This document shows, one piece after another, positions 1-10,085 of a stretch of DNA of 64,000 nt. Source of the stretch: Balamuthia mandrillaris (lineage: Eukaryota; Discosea; Longamoebia; Balamuthiidae). The translations under genes and the position numbers were made by a program. Below the pieces are notes generated by a model, which saw nothing but the letters and a program-made list of their open reading frames with translations, did not search any database and was not told where the DNA came from. The DNA is taken from positions 1 through 64,000 of the forward strand of contig JAVKOQ010000147.1 in the NCBI GenBank assembly GCA_031835245.1, read 5' to 3'. The stretch's first letter is position 1. Every line of letters starts with the position of its first letter.

Positions 1-416
1 AAAAAAAAATCAAGCAAAACACACAACCGCGCGGAGAGAAGAGCGAGAGGGTTTTTTTTTTTGTCTGTTATTTTTTTGTGTAGTATTTTTTTTTTTTTTT
101 TCAGCGTTAGAAGAATAACCAGTGTCTTTGAAAGAAAGACCTCACACAAGATTTACACGCTTCAGTGATCTTGCACACACAGAGAGAGAGAGAAAAGAAG
201 AAGAAGAAGAAGAGAGTCGCGTACACAATAAACAAAAGTTGGATCACAACAACAAGGCCTTGAACCACACACACAGAAGAAAAAAATGAAAGGGATTGGT
301 AAGCGGGGGTCAAGCGCCACTTCCCTATTTTTCTGGTGTTTGCTTAGTGCGATAAAAAAAACTTTATATCGGTTTCGAAAAATTTCCAAGAAAATCAATT
401 TAAAAATCCGAAAAAA
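1..416. other. Left-edge non-coding DNA
   Basis: Homopolymer A and T runs and a short GA-rich tract (about 180-215); the open frames here are low complexity and look like no known protein. I see no gene. It lies beyond the 3' end of the minus-strand acyltransferase. Confidence 0.6.
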
Positions 417-545
417 GTCGACAAACCGGATAAATTATTGGCAAAAAACAATTTAGTGTAGAAATGTCGACAAACCGAATAAATTATTAGTAATCAACAA
501 TTTAGTGGCGAAATGTCGACAAACCAAAAAAATTATTGGCGAAAT
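417..545. repeat. 49-bp tandem repeat, about 2.6 copies
   Basis: Units 417-465, 466-514 and a partial 515-545. Each begins GTCGACAAACC, followed by an AAATTATT block and CAATTTAGTG. Units 1 and 2 are both 49 nt. The third unit covers the last codons and the stop (533-535) of the minus-strand acyltransferase. Two exact TGTCGACA palindromes lie at 465-472 and 514-521. Confidence 0.85.
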
Positions 546-2714
546 AAAGAAATTATCTCCACGAGTCGAAAAGTGAAGAAGAGAAGGAGGAGGCAGAAGA
601 AAGTGATGCACAGGAGGTGTTTCGCCCAACCGAACAACAGCGACGAGGGAGTTTGGTTTGGTGTTGGCTCTTTTGCGTTTGTCGTTCGTTTTCGGTGTTT
701 TTTGATGTCGTGCTTCAGGTCATCAAACTCTTCCTCCAAGCACTGGATGAAAAACTCTGGATCGGGAATCGCCGATGGGTCCGCTGTGGTTGTGGTTTGA
801 TTCAAAATAAACTTGTTCAGATAGAGCAGAGAAGTAAAGATAAGAGAAGGATGCAGAAGAAAGTAATGCACAGAAGGATCTTTCATCCAATCGAAAAAAC
901 AAACATACCTGTTAAGCCAAGGGTTACTTTGCCATCATAGCTGATGAAGGTAAAGACGGAGCCGACCACAGCTGGAACGTAGAACATCATCTTGTGCACT
1001 TTAGCTCCAAATAGGCTCATCGCCACCGAGGGGCCTATCACGTTAGTCATCATCATCGTGAACCGGCTGAACAGACTCATGACCAGACGTTCCATCAGGT
1101 GATGAGAAAGAAGAGTTCGGCCAACTACTTGGATGTAACGTAGGATGATGGGCACGGTAGAGCGTTTCAGTTGATCGGCTTGTTGCTTGCAGGTGCGAAG
1201 GATTTCAATGCGGTCGGAGAGATGAATGGGAAAGGAGAAGGGCACCACTGTCCATCTTTGCTTGCGGAGCAGAAAAAAACGAAGCAAAAGAAAGGGATAA
1301 GAGACAAGAAACAGAAGTGCTATGAGAAAAAACAAAAGACGAAGAATATAAGCGTACTGGTTAGCAAGCTCCACCATCTCTGAATCGAGTCGTCGCCGCC
1401 CCACAAATGACCGAATGTCCAACGGAAAGAATCCGCGCAACAGAATCGAAGTATCGGTGCCTCCTTTCTCTCCTCCTTCCTCCGTTGACAACATGACTGC
1501 TGGATCTTTCTTTGCCAAAAGATATCTCCTGATGGAACCTGTCAACAACACGAGCAATAGATCATTGATGGTGGTATTTGGCGTGTTGCTATCTAACGAT
1601 GTCTCGTTCTTCATTCGTTTAAATTCGGTCAAAGGCAAGGCTTTAGTGCAAGCAACTCGTCGAGTGGTGCTGAGGTGATATGGAGTAGCGAGCTTCATTC
1701 TAGTGGGAGTATCGTTGGGAAAGAGAGGAAGGCATAGACACGTCCACAAACTGCACATCAGTTCTGTCCCTCTGTCCATCAGTTCCACCGGGAAGAAAAC
1801 CAGTTTTCGCCACAAAGCAGAAGAAGATGGAGAAGGTCGTTGTTTTCGTTGTTTGTCTGTAGAAGGTGCAGAAGCAGCAGCAGCAGCAGAAGAAGAAGAA
1901 CAAGCAGAAAAAGAAGAAGAAGAAGAAGAAGAAGAAGAAGAAGAAGAAGAACAAGAAGAAGAACAAGAAGAAGAAGAAGAAGAACAAGAAGAAGAACAAG
2001 AAGAACAAGAAGCAGAAGCAGAAGCAGAAGTAGAAGAGGCAGAAGAAGCGGAGAGAGGGGAGGAAGGAGGGTCCAACAGCTGAAAAAGAAGGTGGACTAA
2101 GCTGTTGCCATCCCCAATGGCATGGTGGATGCGCGCCACGCAAGCAAACGACTCCTCCTCGCCCTCCCCAGCAAAAAAGCCAGACAAGAAATGCACCTCC
2201 CAAACGGGTCGGCTAAAGTCCATCTGGCGCACGAGCATTGTTTCCACCAGGTGGTCCAAGGTTTGCGGGCTTCCCGGCAAAGGCAGCCGCGAGTAAAAGA
2301 GGTGTCTAGAGAGATCCATGTTGTCGACCTCTTCCCAGTAGCCACGGCCCTTCTCCAGGATGACTCGGGACCGGAAGCGAAGGTGTGGTAGGAAGACTAC
2401 AAACAATAAAAGGAATAAGCAAAAAGAAGAAGGAGAAGAAGAAGAAGAAGAAGAAGTGGAAGAGAACCTTTGCGGACGCGTTCTTCAACGACGGAGCGAG
2501 GAGGGAGTGCGGAGCCGGCAGCGAATTGAAAGACGGCGTGAATGGTGGAGACGAAGCGAGGGTCCGAGAGCTCCATTTGGACGGTGCCTTGTCCGACCAC
2601 TGTCATGGCCCGCCGACGTCGGCGACATCCTGTCCTTGCCGGCACGGTTGCGCTCGCGGTGTTGGCGGGGCCGTGCTTCCCATCTCCATTCTTTGCTGCT
2701 GCGGGTCTCTTCAT
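533..2714 (-). CDS. Wax ester synthase / diacylglycerol O-acyltransferase (WSD family), membrane-anchored
   Basis: Acyl-CoA:alcohol or diacylglycerol acyltransferase making wax esters or triacylglycerol. Four exons: 2714-2468, 2396-1358, 1255-909, 783-533, 627 aa. The catalytic HHxxxDG motif reads HHAIGDG in exon 2. The WS/DGAT C-terminal domain follows (NVIGPS, FYVPAVVGS, then GLTADPSAIPD across the last splice). Intron 1256-1357 is 102 nt and lacks in-frame stops, so it reads as coding; removing it joins LANQ to WTVVPF and restores the family pattern. A Ser/Ala-rich tract encoded by a GAA/CAG microsatellite (about 1870-2040) separates the catalytic and C-terminal parts. A hydrophobic helix (LLCITFFCLLLLFFTF) near the C terminus suggests a tail anchor, probably in the ER. 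It shares a divergent promoter with the ubiquitin-like gene. Substrate choice cannot be read from sequence. Confidence 0.88.
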
Positions 2715-2767
2715 CTTTCTGTTACCGTTTGTAACATTACGTCAAGATTTCCTTCTAGGGAGAAGGG

Positions 2768-2855
2768 TGATGTCACATACACAGCTGCTGACGTGTGCGT
2801 CAGGTTTTGAAGCTTGCGTCATTAAATTCCTTGTTAAGATGATCATGACGTAATG
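2768..2855. promoter_or_regulatory. Cluster of CRE/bZIP-like sites in a divergent promoter
   Basis: Between the acyltransferase (-) and the ubiquitin-like gene (+): TGATGTCA at 2768, a perfect inverted repeat CTGACG-TGTG-CGTCAG at 2788-2803, GCGTCATT near 2816 and TGACGTAA at 2846. Spacing and density suggest binding by a bZIP factor; this is inference from motif resemblance. Confidence 0.45.
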
Positions 2856-2950
2856 ATGTAAATAAATGAATTATTTCTTTTTTTGGTCAATTTTTACTGT
2901 TACGCGAAACACAATTTGGGACTTGAAGCGGTGAAGACGAACATCAGGGA

Positions 2951-3552
2951 ATGAACAAAAAGAAAGGAAGAGCAAAGCTGTTGCTTCGCTTTCCGGCCTC
3001 CTCCGGCTGGACTGACGTCCCGCTTTTTGTCGATGATGACCTCAGCATCATCGAGCTGAAAGAGCAAATCTTCTACGTAACGCTTTTTTTTTCTTTCTTT
3101 ATAGCTTTGGCCAAACTCTAATTACTTTTTTTAAAAAAAAAAAACAGGAAACCGGGATAGAAGAGAACGAACAAGTTTTGTACCATGATAGACGCGCGCT
3201 GTTGAGCAGCAAAATGCTAAGCGACTACGCTCTCCCTCAAAAGGCCGTTATACGGGTGGAGAAAGGGCTGGCGGGTGGAGCGGAAAGCAAAAGAGAAAAG
3301 AAGAAGGAGGGAAGCTCCAAACAAAAACAGAAAGAAGGAAGTGAAGAAGGAAGTTCCTCCAAACAACCAAAGGAAGAAGGGGAGGCCGGAAGTTCCGCTG
3401 AACATAAGGAGCAAGGAAGAGACAGAGCCAGTTCCTCCAAACAAACAAAGGAGGAGGAAGAGGATGAGCCACGTAACTCTTGTTGTTGTTGTTATTGGAC
3501 TGGACCGTTTTCCTTTTGTCCTTGTGGCTGTTGCTTGGAAGAAGGCTTTTGA
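2951..3552 (+). CDS. Ubiquitin-like domain protein with Cys-rich tail
   Basis: Two exons, 2951-3076 and 3148-3552, 176 aa. Residues about 8-75 form a ubiquitin-like beta-grasp fold: LLLRFP strand, SIIELKEQI helix entry, then EQVLYHDRRALL and a closing IRV strand. The rest is Lys/Glu/Ser-rich with three imperfect SSKQ-KEEGE-type repeats, ending in a cluster of Cys (NSCCCCYWTG...CPCGCCLEEGF). There is no terminal Gly-Gly, so it is unlikely to be a conjugated modifier; the Cys tail could bind metal or be lipidated, which is a guess. The acceptor before exon 2 is preceded by a T-run/A-run tract rather than pyrimidines. The tail could instead be partly intronic, since a GTAACT donor-like site occurs at the Cys stretch. 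Confidence 0.7.
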
Positions 3553-4019
3553 GAAACCAAGTTGGCTTCAGAATAATACTGCAACATTTCATGGTGTTCA
3601 GCGCCTTTGCTTGTTCCTCTTTATCAGCGCAGCTCTTGCGAGAACGAAAGACAAGAGAGGAGAGATGTACGATGCAAGACGAGAGAACGAAAGAAAAGAG
3701 ACCCGAGAGCGAAAATTGGGTTGCAAAGCAAAGACTCGGTCCTGGTGGGTAGAGGCAGCGACAGCACATGGTTGATTGGGCTGAGAGAGATAACACCTGC
3801 CTTCTCCTATTTCAAAACCATCGCGAGCCTTATCAAAGGGACGAGAGGCCTTTTCAGGGGTGTCGCTAAACTTGGAGGACAGCGCTTTCATCCTACAGAA
3901 ACCAGCCATTGAAAGTGGACTGATGCATGCCTCGGCTCCGCCGGCCAACATCACGGAGAGAGGGCAATGTGCATTGGTGGGGTCTACAAAAAAAAAAAGA
4001 AAAAGAAAAAGAAAAAGAA
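3553..4019. other. Intergenic region holding an orphan exon
   Basis: No complete gene. It contains the beta-ketoacyl synthase exon relic at 3797-3983 (listed separately) and short low-complexity frames. The last 30 nt are A-rich and form the leader of the next gene. Confidence 0.5.
3797..3983 (-). pseudogene. Orphan exon of a beta-ketoacyl-ACP synthase
   Basis: The minus strand reads [18 protein letters not shown], then [21 protein letters not shown] and GEG. These are the hallmark internal motifs of mitochondrial/bacterial-type beta-ketoacyl-ACP synthases (KAS II, OXSM). Good splice signals flank it: a long T-tract plus TGTAG before 3983 and AG|GTGTTA after 3797. No active-site Cys segment, no His catalytic segments and no other synthase exon lie nearby on this strand; the upstream side is the CCCH gene. 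The reading frame across the exon is open, so the duplication is probably recent. It looks like a single exon that moved here, not a working gene. Confidence 0.7.
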
Positions 4020-5460
4020 ATGCAACAAAGGGAGGACCCTGCTGATGCTTCCTCCTCTGCAATGAAGCTCCGGGCGGCTTGTCGCCACTGGCTGAGGCTC
4101 GGTGGGCATTGCAGCTTCGGCCCCGAGTGCAAGTTCAGGCATCCTGCCCCGGAGGAGCTCTCCCGGCTGCGTCAAGAGACCACCACAACGCCAACAACGA
4201 CCGCAAAGACGGCCCAAACGACCGGTGGTGCCCTGCCAAAGAAGAGAAGAAAGAAGGTGAGGAACAAGAACAAGGCCAATTGTTTTCGGCGCTGGTTGAT
4301 AGACACCTTTGGGCGCGAGCGGTTGCTGCAAGGTGCAGGCGTGCTGGAGGTAGCGGGAGGCAAGGGAGAGCTCTCCTTTCAGCTTGTAAACCTGAATGGG
4401 GTGAGCTGCACCGTCGTGGAGCCTCGTCCCCTCGAGCTGAAGCACTACCAGAGACGCCTTCTCTATGGCGTCTACCACCGCTGCGCTCCTCCCTTTAGAG
4501 CTTACCTGGACACGGAGGTGCCGCCCGTAAGTGCGGAGGAGGTTCAGCAGCCTGCTCACTTTCGGTTGTTCTTCGCAAGAGAGTTGTGGCAACAAACAAC
4601 AGGAGAGGACGAAGGAAGAGCGAACGAGTTGAGGATGAAGAGTGCTTTGAAGGAAGCCAAATCGGTTTTGTGGACGGAGAAAGGGCTGGTTGCGAAGAAA
4701 CAGGTGGAACAAGAAGGACGCTTGTTGGCGGAGGATGGCTATCGCTTTGTGAAGCAAAGAGACAACAGCAACAGTTCAACAGCAACGAACATACATACAA
4801 CGACACGGACACAAAACGAAGAAGAAACCGAGGAGAAAGAAAACGACACCATTCAAATAAGAGAAGACAAGGACAACAACGACATCCAAAAGGAAGAAGA
4901 GGAAGAGGAAGAACATGCTAGCGAATCGTTCAGCAAAGAGGAGTTGGAAGAAGTGGAAAAGGCAAAGGAAACGTTGGACTGGAATAACTTCAGACGAGTC
5001 TTAGAAGAGTGCTCTGTGGTGGTCGGAATGCATCCTGACCAAGCCGCTGAGGCCATCGTGGACTTTGCTTTAGAGCAGTACGTTTGTTTTTTTGTTTTTG
5101 CTATTGTTTTTTGTTCTGTATCTTCATTTGTTTCTGCAGCTTCTTGTTCTATGCGTTGCCTATTCTAACGACAAAAAAAAAAAGCAACAAAGCCTTTGCC
5201 GTGGTTCCTTGTTGCACGTACTATCATCAGTTTCCTCACCGCCGATTGCCCAACGGCCAACCCGTGAAGAGCTATCAACAACTATTACAATACTTGCACG
5301 CAAAGGTTTGTTACCAAACCATGCCAACCAACAACAACCACCATCGTTCTCGTTATCTTATTCTCCAAAAACACACCTCCTATAGGACCCACAACGGATT
5401 CTCTTGACTGAAGTACCTTCACTCGATGGTAAAAATAAGGTCCTTTATTATGTTCCTTGA
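4020..5460 (+). CDS. CCCH zinc finger plus SAM-methyltransferase-like protein
   Basis: Three exons: 4020-5077, 5185-5305, 5386-5460, 417 aa. An N-terminal CCCH finger ([21 protein letters not shown]) is followed by RWLIDTFG and a Rossmann motif I ([13 protein letters not shown]), then TVVEPRPL at the end of strand 2. An acidic low-complexity insert (about 240-310) splits the domain. The C-terminal half has [20 protein letters not shown], then AVVPCC and [12 protein letters not shown], the pattern of an uncharacterised CCCH-methyltransferase family of algae, fungi and protists. Splicing restores [14 protein letters not shown] and [15 protein letters not shown]. For intron 1 a pyrimidine-rich acceptor at 5142 is an alternative that keeps frame and adds 14 codons. 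A role on tRNA or another RNA is likely from the finger but not shown. The start at 4020 is the first ATG after the A-rich leader; 4062 is possible. Confidence 0.78.
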
Positions 5461-5570
5461 GAAGAAGAGAACGATGAAGAGATGAATGAGAACGTTGGAC
5501 AACAGAACGAATGTTTTCGACGAAGACAAACAAAAAAAAGAACAAAAGACAAGACAAACAAAAAAAGAAC

Positions 5571-5576
5571 AAAAAA
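5571..5576 (-). terminator. RNA polymerase III T-run terminator
   Basis: Six T on the minus strand, 8 nt past the 3' end of the tRNA gene, as expected for Pol III termination. Confidence 0.75.
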
Positions 5577-5584
5577 TGTAGATG

Positions 5585-5656
5585 CAGCCCCACCCAGAAT
5601 CGAACTGAGGGCGCGAGAACCAGAACCTCGCATGTTACCAACTACACCATGGGGCT
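5585..5656 (-). tRNA. tRNA-Gln (anticodon CTG)
   Basis: The minus strand folds as a cloverleaf: acceptor AGCCCCA pairs perfectly with TGGGGCT; D stem GTGT/ACAT; anticodon stem CGAGG/TCTCG with loop TTCTGGT, giving anticodon CTG (codon CAG); T stem CTCAG/CTGGG with loop TTCGATT. Discriminator G at 5585. No intron. Internal A-box (TGGTGTAGTTGG) and B-box (GTTCGATTC) are present. CAG codons are common in the neighbouring genes. Confidence 0.93.
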
Positions 5657-5791
5657 TCCGTTGAATGCGGCGTAACAACCAGGAAACATATCTTCACTTT
5701 GCATTCCAACAACAAAAGCAACAAAGAAGAGAGACACCAAGAAAGCGTTTGTTGCTCTGTTCTTCGCAAGTAAAAGTACGACTTTAATTTT

Positions 5792-6700
5792 TTAGGGAGA
5801 GGAGGTGGCCGCACGTTGTTGACGAGGAGAGGTGAGCTGCACCATCTTGCCGCCAGGAGAGAGGTACTCGGGGGGCTGTCCCTTGTTCTTCCGGGCGGAG
5901 CGTCGGCGTTGGCTGGGAGGGGTCAAGAAGCCATCATCCTCCTCCTCGGCGGACTCCTCCTTCTTGGCCTTTTCTTCCTTCTTGGCGGCGGCCTTCTCGC
6001 CCTTCTTGTTGGCGTTCTTTTGCTGCTTCTTCTTGCCTCCAGTGGTGGCAGCGGCAGCTGGCACGGGGGTGCCTCCGGTGTGCTCCTCGGCTCCGTATTG
6101 AGCACCGTCGTCGACGTCCATGCCCAGGAAGACCGCCTTCCTTTCCTTCTTGTTAGTCTGCTGCTCCTGCTCTTGCTGCTGCTGCTTCTTTGCGTTGTTA
6201 TTCTGCTGTTGCTTCTTAGCGTTAGCAGTGTTGTTCTTCTTGGCAGCGGCGGTGGTGGCTTTCTTCTCGGAAGAAGGAGAGGTCTTCTTCTGGGCTTCGG
6301 CCTTCTTGGGGGTGGCAGGCGCGCTGTCATTGCTCTTCTTGGAGGCGGTGGCCTTCTTCTTGGCGGCAGCTTTCTTCGAGGGAGATGCAGCAACGGCTTG
6401 CTTCTTGGTGTTGCTGTTGCCCTTGGTGCTCTGCTTCTTGGAGGAGGAGGAGGAAGAGAAAAGGAGTCGCCAGAACAAAATGGTGAAGATCAGCAATACA
6501 AAGGAGATGAGGCCACTGAGGACGAGAATCTCGTGCTCGGGGGCGAGGTCCACCAAGCCGACGGCCTTGAAATAGGGAGTGTAGTGGTGGCGGTAGGGCA
6601 AGTACTCAGCCTTCAACTGAGCGAAGTAGGGCTGAAGCTGCTCCAACGCCCACTGGCCGTATTTTAGGCACTCATCCAAGTAAGGTTTCACTACTTCCAT
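5792..6700 (-). CDS. Single-pass membrane protein with long Lys/Ala-rich tail, unknown function
   Basis: Single exon, 302 aa. A 58-residue N-terminal part rich in Tyr and Leu (KPYLDECLKYGQWALEQLQP) precedes one transmembrane helix (ILVLSGLISFVLLIFTILFW). The rest is low complexity: poly-Ser, then Lys/Ala repeats resembling histone H1 or ribosome-receptor tails, poly-Gln/Asn, a small non-repetitive island (RKAVFLGMDVDDGAQYG) and an Arg-rich end with SPGG and TSPR motifs. The basic tail probably faces the cytosol or nucleoplasm and could bind RNA, ribosomes or chromatin; triadin- or p180-like proteins have similar composition. I do not recognise an orthologue. The upstream in-frame extension to 6889 is rejected because the ATG at 6700 starts the compact N-terminal domain. 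Confidence 0.7.
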   Translation of the reverse strand: MEVVKPYLDECLKYGQWALEQLQPYFAQLKAEYLPYRHHYTPYFKAVGLVDLAPEHEILVLSGLISFVLLIFTILFWRLLFSSSSSSKKQSTKGNSNTKKQAVAASPSKKAAAKKKATASKKSNDSAPATPKKAEAQKKTSPSSEKKATTAAAKKNNTANAKKQQQNNNAKKQQQQEQEQQTNKKERKAVFLGMDVDDGAQYGAEEHTGGTPVPAAAATTGGKKKQQKNANKKGEKAAAKKEEKAKKEESAEEEDDGFLTPPSQRRRSARKNKGQPPEYLSPGGKMVQLTSPRQQRAATSSP

Positions 6701-7181
6701 CTTTGTTTTTTGTGGTCGATTGAGTAGAGATTTTTGTGAGAACAAAAAAAACAAAGGGGGAACGCGAGACGAGAGAGAATCAGCGAGTGAGGCAAACAAA
6801 ACAAAAAAGCGGGTAGTGTTAAGCAAGAGACGTACTTTTAAAATAATAAATAAATCAAAAAGAAAAAAGAGAGCGAGAGGACAAGCCAACGAGAAGGAGA
6901 GAAAAAAAAAGGGGGGGGAGCGGCGAAGCGGCGTGGGTCACTCTCCCTGGTTTTTTTTTCTTTTGGTTCCGCGCGTCAAAAAATCAGCAGCAAATACGAA
7001 GGAAAAAGGAAAAAGGAAGCGGTAGGAATATTTTCTGTCGACTGTAACGATGTCCGCTTTCGTCAGCGTTTGACCGAACGTGGAAAGTCGACACTTATTT
7101 TCAGTGTCGACATTAAAATTTGTCGACATAATGTATAACCATGTCGACACGTCTGAGGAAAGAGGAAAGAAAGAAAGAAAA
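6701..7181. promoter_or_regulatory. Divergent promoter with TGTCGACA cluster
   Basis: Separates the Lys-rich membrane protein (-) from LAS1 (+). Exact TGTCGACA palindromes lie at 7105-7112, 7121-7128 and 7142-7149, with one-mismatch copies TGTCGACT (7036) and AGTCGACA (7086). The last exact copy ends 33 nt before the LAS1 start codon. The remainder is A/G-rich leader sequence. Confidence 0.6.
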
Positions 7182-7613
7182 ATGAACGAGGGGAGCAAGG
7201 CGCTGGTGGAGGCCATTTGGGATGAGGCGCAAGGCAAGGTGCTCCCCGCGGTGGGGGCGCGGAAAAGAAAAATGCTGAAGAAGGGCATGCACATCCCCGC
7301 CAGCAAAGAAATAGCCAAAGGCATCACCTGCGTGCGTAGCGTGCCTTGGGCAACGTGGTCCGAGTGGCAGCAGGTCTACAGCGGACTTTTCGGCTCTGAC
7401 GCTGAGCTCAAAGCGCTCTCCGTGAAACGGGTATGTGTGTGTTTTTTTTCCTTTGAGGGAGTGCACATGACTCATTTTTTTTTTGGATTCCTTTTGAAGA
7501 TCCGAGCGTGGGGCAGTAGAGGAAAGGTTCCGGTGTCGGTGGAGGCTACCGCTAGTCTTGTAGAAATCCAACTCGTCGACACGTATGTTCTTCTTTCACA
7601 GTCTCTCTCTCTG

Positions 7614-7654
<41 letters not shown>

Positions 7655-8526
7655 TCTCTCTGCTCTCTCTGCTCTCTCCGCTCTGTCCGTTCTCTCCCGC
7701 CTGCCCTCTGCTCCGCTGCTTTGCTGCTGCTCTCTACACTTCACGTTCGCTAAATGCAATGCAAATAACGTACTTTTAGCACTCCTGCCACTCGCTCCTC
7801 CAAAGAACTTCAGCTAATGTACTCCATGGCCCTAACCCGCTTCGTCAACGGCCTCGCGGACTCTGCCCAACGCGGCGCCTACGCCACCTCCGTCGGACAG
7901 ATCGCCGCTCGGATGGGCCTACCGCAGCTGCTGGTAGACCTGCGCCACGGAGCCACTCACAGCCGCCTCCCCGCGTTGTCCATTCTGAGGTCGGCTGCAT
8001 CAACGGCCTTGCATTGGTTGGACGAGCGCTATTGGCAACCGCAGCACCATCGCTTGGCTTGCTCTCGGCATAACCTTCGTGCCCTGTTGCAGAGCTTTCA
8101 ATCCTTGAAGACCGAGATACAACACCTTCGATTGGTGCTGGAGTCAACTTCTGCTGCGACTTCTTCGTTGTCACGACAGAATGCGTTGTTGAAGGAGAAA
8201 AGCCGGGCGGCTAGAATGTGTTTGAAGACCATCATTTTGGCGACTACCACCCATAGAGTGAAGGATTATCTGGTTCCTACTCTGTTGGATGATGGTTTTC
8301 TTGTTCCACCTCCTTTGTACGTTCTTCTGCTTCCTTCTTCCGTCATCCCTTGAAGAAGATTCTAATGCTGGTATTATTAGAGCGGGACTCACAGTGGAGG
8401 CTGTGTTTCATACATTGACGCAACTGTGGGAAGCCGCATTACAGAGCTTCAATTCCTGTTGGCCTGACTTTGTTGCTATCCTATTCTTAGCTATTGTCAA
8501 GCGGCTTGCTGAGAAACGTTATGGTT

Positions 8527-8573
<47 letters not shown>

Positions 8574-9873
8574 TCGTCGTTTCTCTTTCGTTGTTTCTCT
8601 TTCTCTTTCTCTTTCTATCCCATTCCTTCTTCATTTGTTTGATACCCGGAAATTAACATGTATCAGATGACCAAGAAGAAGAATCAGAAGAGATGCCTCC
8701 AGAACAAGAAAAACAAGAAGAGTGGCGACTAAGCATGTTACATTCTTGGGTTCAGTTCCTTTTGGACAAGTCTTATTACCTTACCTCTCTGCAACAGTCC
8801 AACATTGCCCCATTTGCCATTCTTATCCAGTCTCTCCTACGGAATCCTATTGAACGGTACTCTACTCTTTCTACTCCTCCTTTCTTCTCGCTCCTTTTCC
8901 TTTCTCTATCGTTGTCTTTTCTTTTCTTATCCGTTTTTCGTTTTTTTCTTATTCTCTAAACAACAAACAGAAACGTAACTTTGGCCTATCAACTGGTTGG
9001 CTTTGTCCAAGATGAAACGATGCCAGTTCTTCGATCCAAAATCGACCGCATTTTATCTCTTCGCACAGACACACCCGCTCCTCCTTCCTTAGCTCCCCAA
9101 CCAAAGCAAGATCTCGCAGCAGCGTTGCAAGCTTACGAGCGTCTCATCGGAGTTTCCTCAAAAAAAACAGCGAAAAAGAAACAAAAAACAGTAACAGAGA
9201 ACAGCACGTCTTCGTCTTTTTCTTCTGCTTCTTCTTTCACTTCTGCTATTCCTTCAGATTCTTCTTCTTCAAGTGGTGGATGGCAACTGGCTAAACAGGT
9301 GTGGCACGACTCACCTTTGGGTATGTTGCCCGGACAAACCTTTCCCAAGCTGGACTTGCCTCCATCTTTAGATGCAATGCACACAGGTACATACTTATCT
9401 CTCTTCTTCTTACTTCTTGCTCTTTACTTCTTTTTTTTTCCTTCGTTTAAAAATTGACAAACAAACCAAAAACAATAATAACAGCTCGTTATTTGGAGCC
9501 AATACCACCTCCTCCAATAGTGGAGCATTACGAGCCGCCTCCTGCCTTTGCAACCATCCAAGCGCTCGCCAACGTTGTTGCCCCCTCCATCGCAGAAGAC
9601 CAGCAGCAAGAACAACAAGAACAACCATCACCACAACAACAGCTGTCTCCTTCTTCGTCGCTTGCTGTGGATGAAGACGATATGTTGATAGTGACGCCTA
9701 TGGAGGCTGCATTGCTACCGCCATCGCAGGAAGCGGTTGTCCTGGCTGCGCCGTCTCCTATCATCGCCGAAGCAGCTGCCAATCCCTCATCTCACGTCGC
9801 TACAGCCGAGAAGCAAGAAGCAACATCAACGGCAGCTCTGTTGTTCCCTCTCGAAGAACTCCTTTCTCTTTAG
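7182..9873 (+). CDS. LAS1: LAS1, pre-rRNA (ITS2) processing HEPN endonuclease
   Basis: Las1 cleaves ITS2 of pre-rRNA with its partner Grc3/NOL9 during 60S subunit maturation in the nucleolus or nucleus. Seven exons: 7182-7430, 7500-7582, 7780-8316, 8381-8523, 8667-8856, 8971-9386, 9485-9873, 668 aa. Family signatures run in order: VPWATWSEWQQVYSGLF, IRAWGSRGKVPVSVEATASL, SKELQLMYSMALTRFVNGL, then the HEPN catalytic motif RHGATH inside LLVDLRHGATHSRLPAL, and ALHWLDERYW. Acceptor 7779 is chosen over the CAG at 7814 because only it avoids a stop and restores SSKELQLMYSMAL. The C-terminal half is divergent, with a Ser-rich stretch (about 500-530) and a Pro/Gln-rich tail. Introns 2 and 4 carry (CT)n tracts. 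Longer than yeast Las1 (about 500 aa), closer to animal LAS1L. Confidence 0.93.
7598..7690 (+). repeat. (CT)n microsatellite in LAS1 intron 2
   Basis: Nearly uninterrupted CT dinucleotides followed by four TGCTCTC units. Coding-strand pyrimidine orientation, as in most introns of this window. Confidence 0.9.
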
Positions 9874-9905
9874 GTTTTTCCAAAAAGGTAAAAAAGTGGA
9901 CCAAG

Positions 9906-9931
9906 TTTTGATTTTTGATTGGTGGTTTGAA
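9906..9931 (+). promoter_or_regulatory. 26-bp element with inverted CCAAT core, copy 1
   Basis: Core GATTTTTGATTGGTGG. An exact 26-nt match occurs at 38684-38709 on the minus strand and a degenerate copy at 11922-11947. It lies about 155 nt before the GT92 start codon, on its sense strand. ATTGG is the reverse of CCAAT, the NF-Y/HAP site, so a NF-Y-like factor is a candidate. Confidence 0.6.
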
Positions 9932-10085
9932 ATTTGTTCTCTCATTTTGATTGGATGAATTTAAAAAACGTAGATCGGTAAGGATCGGTTTTTTCTTTAT
10001 TCAGTAAGCACGTGAAGAGATGGAAACTTGAAACAAAAAAGAAAAAAACAATCGAAGAAGAGGCACAACAACGGACCGAAAAGGG

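Noticed and set aside
1700-2203. Poly-Phe/Glu frames around the GAA tract
   Set aside because: Other-frame readings of the Ser/Ala tract coding sequence in the acyltransferase gene.
5816-6667. 283-residue plus-strand open frame, Leu/Gly-rich
   Set aside because: Antisense to the Lys/Ala-rich membrane protein; composition is the mirror of Lys and Ala codons, with no domain.
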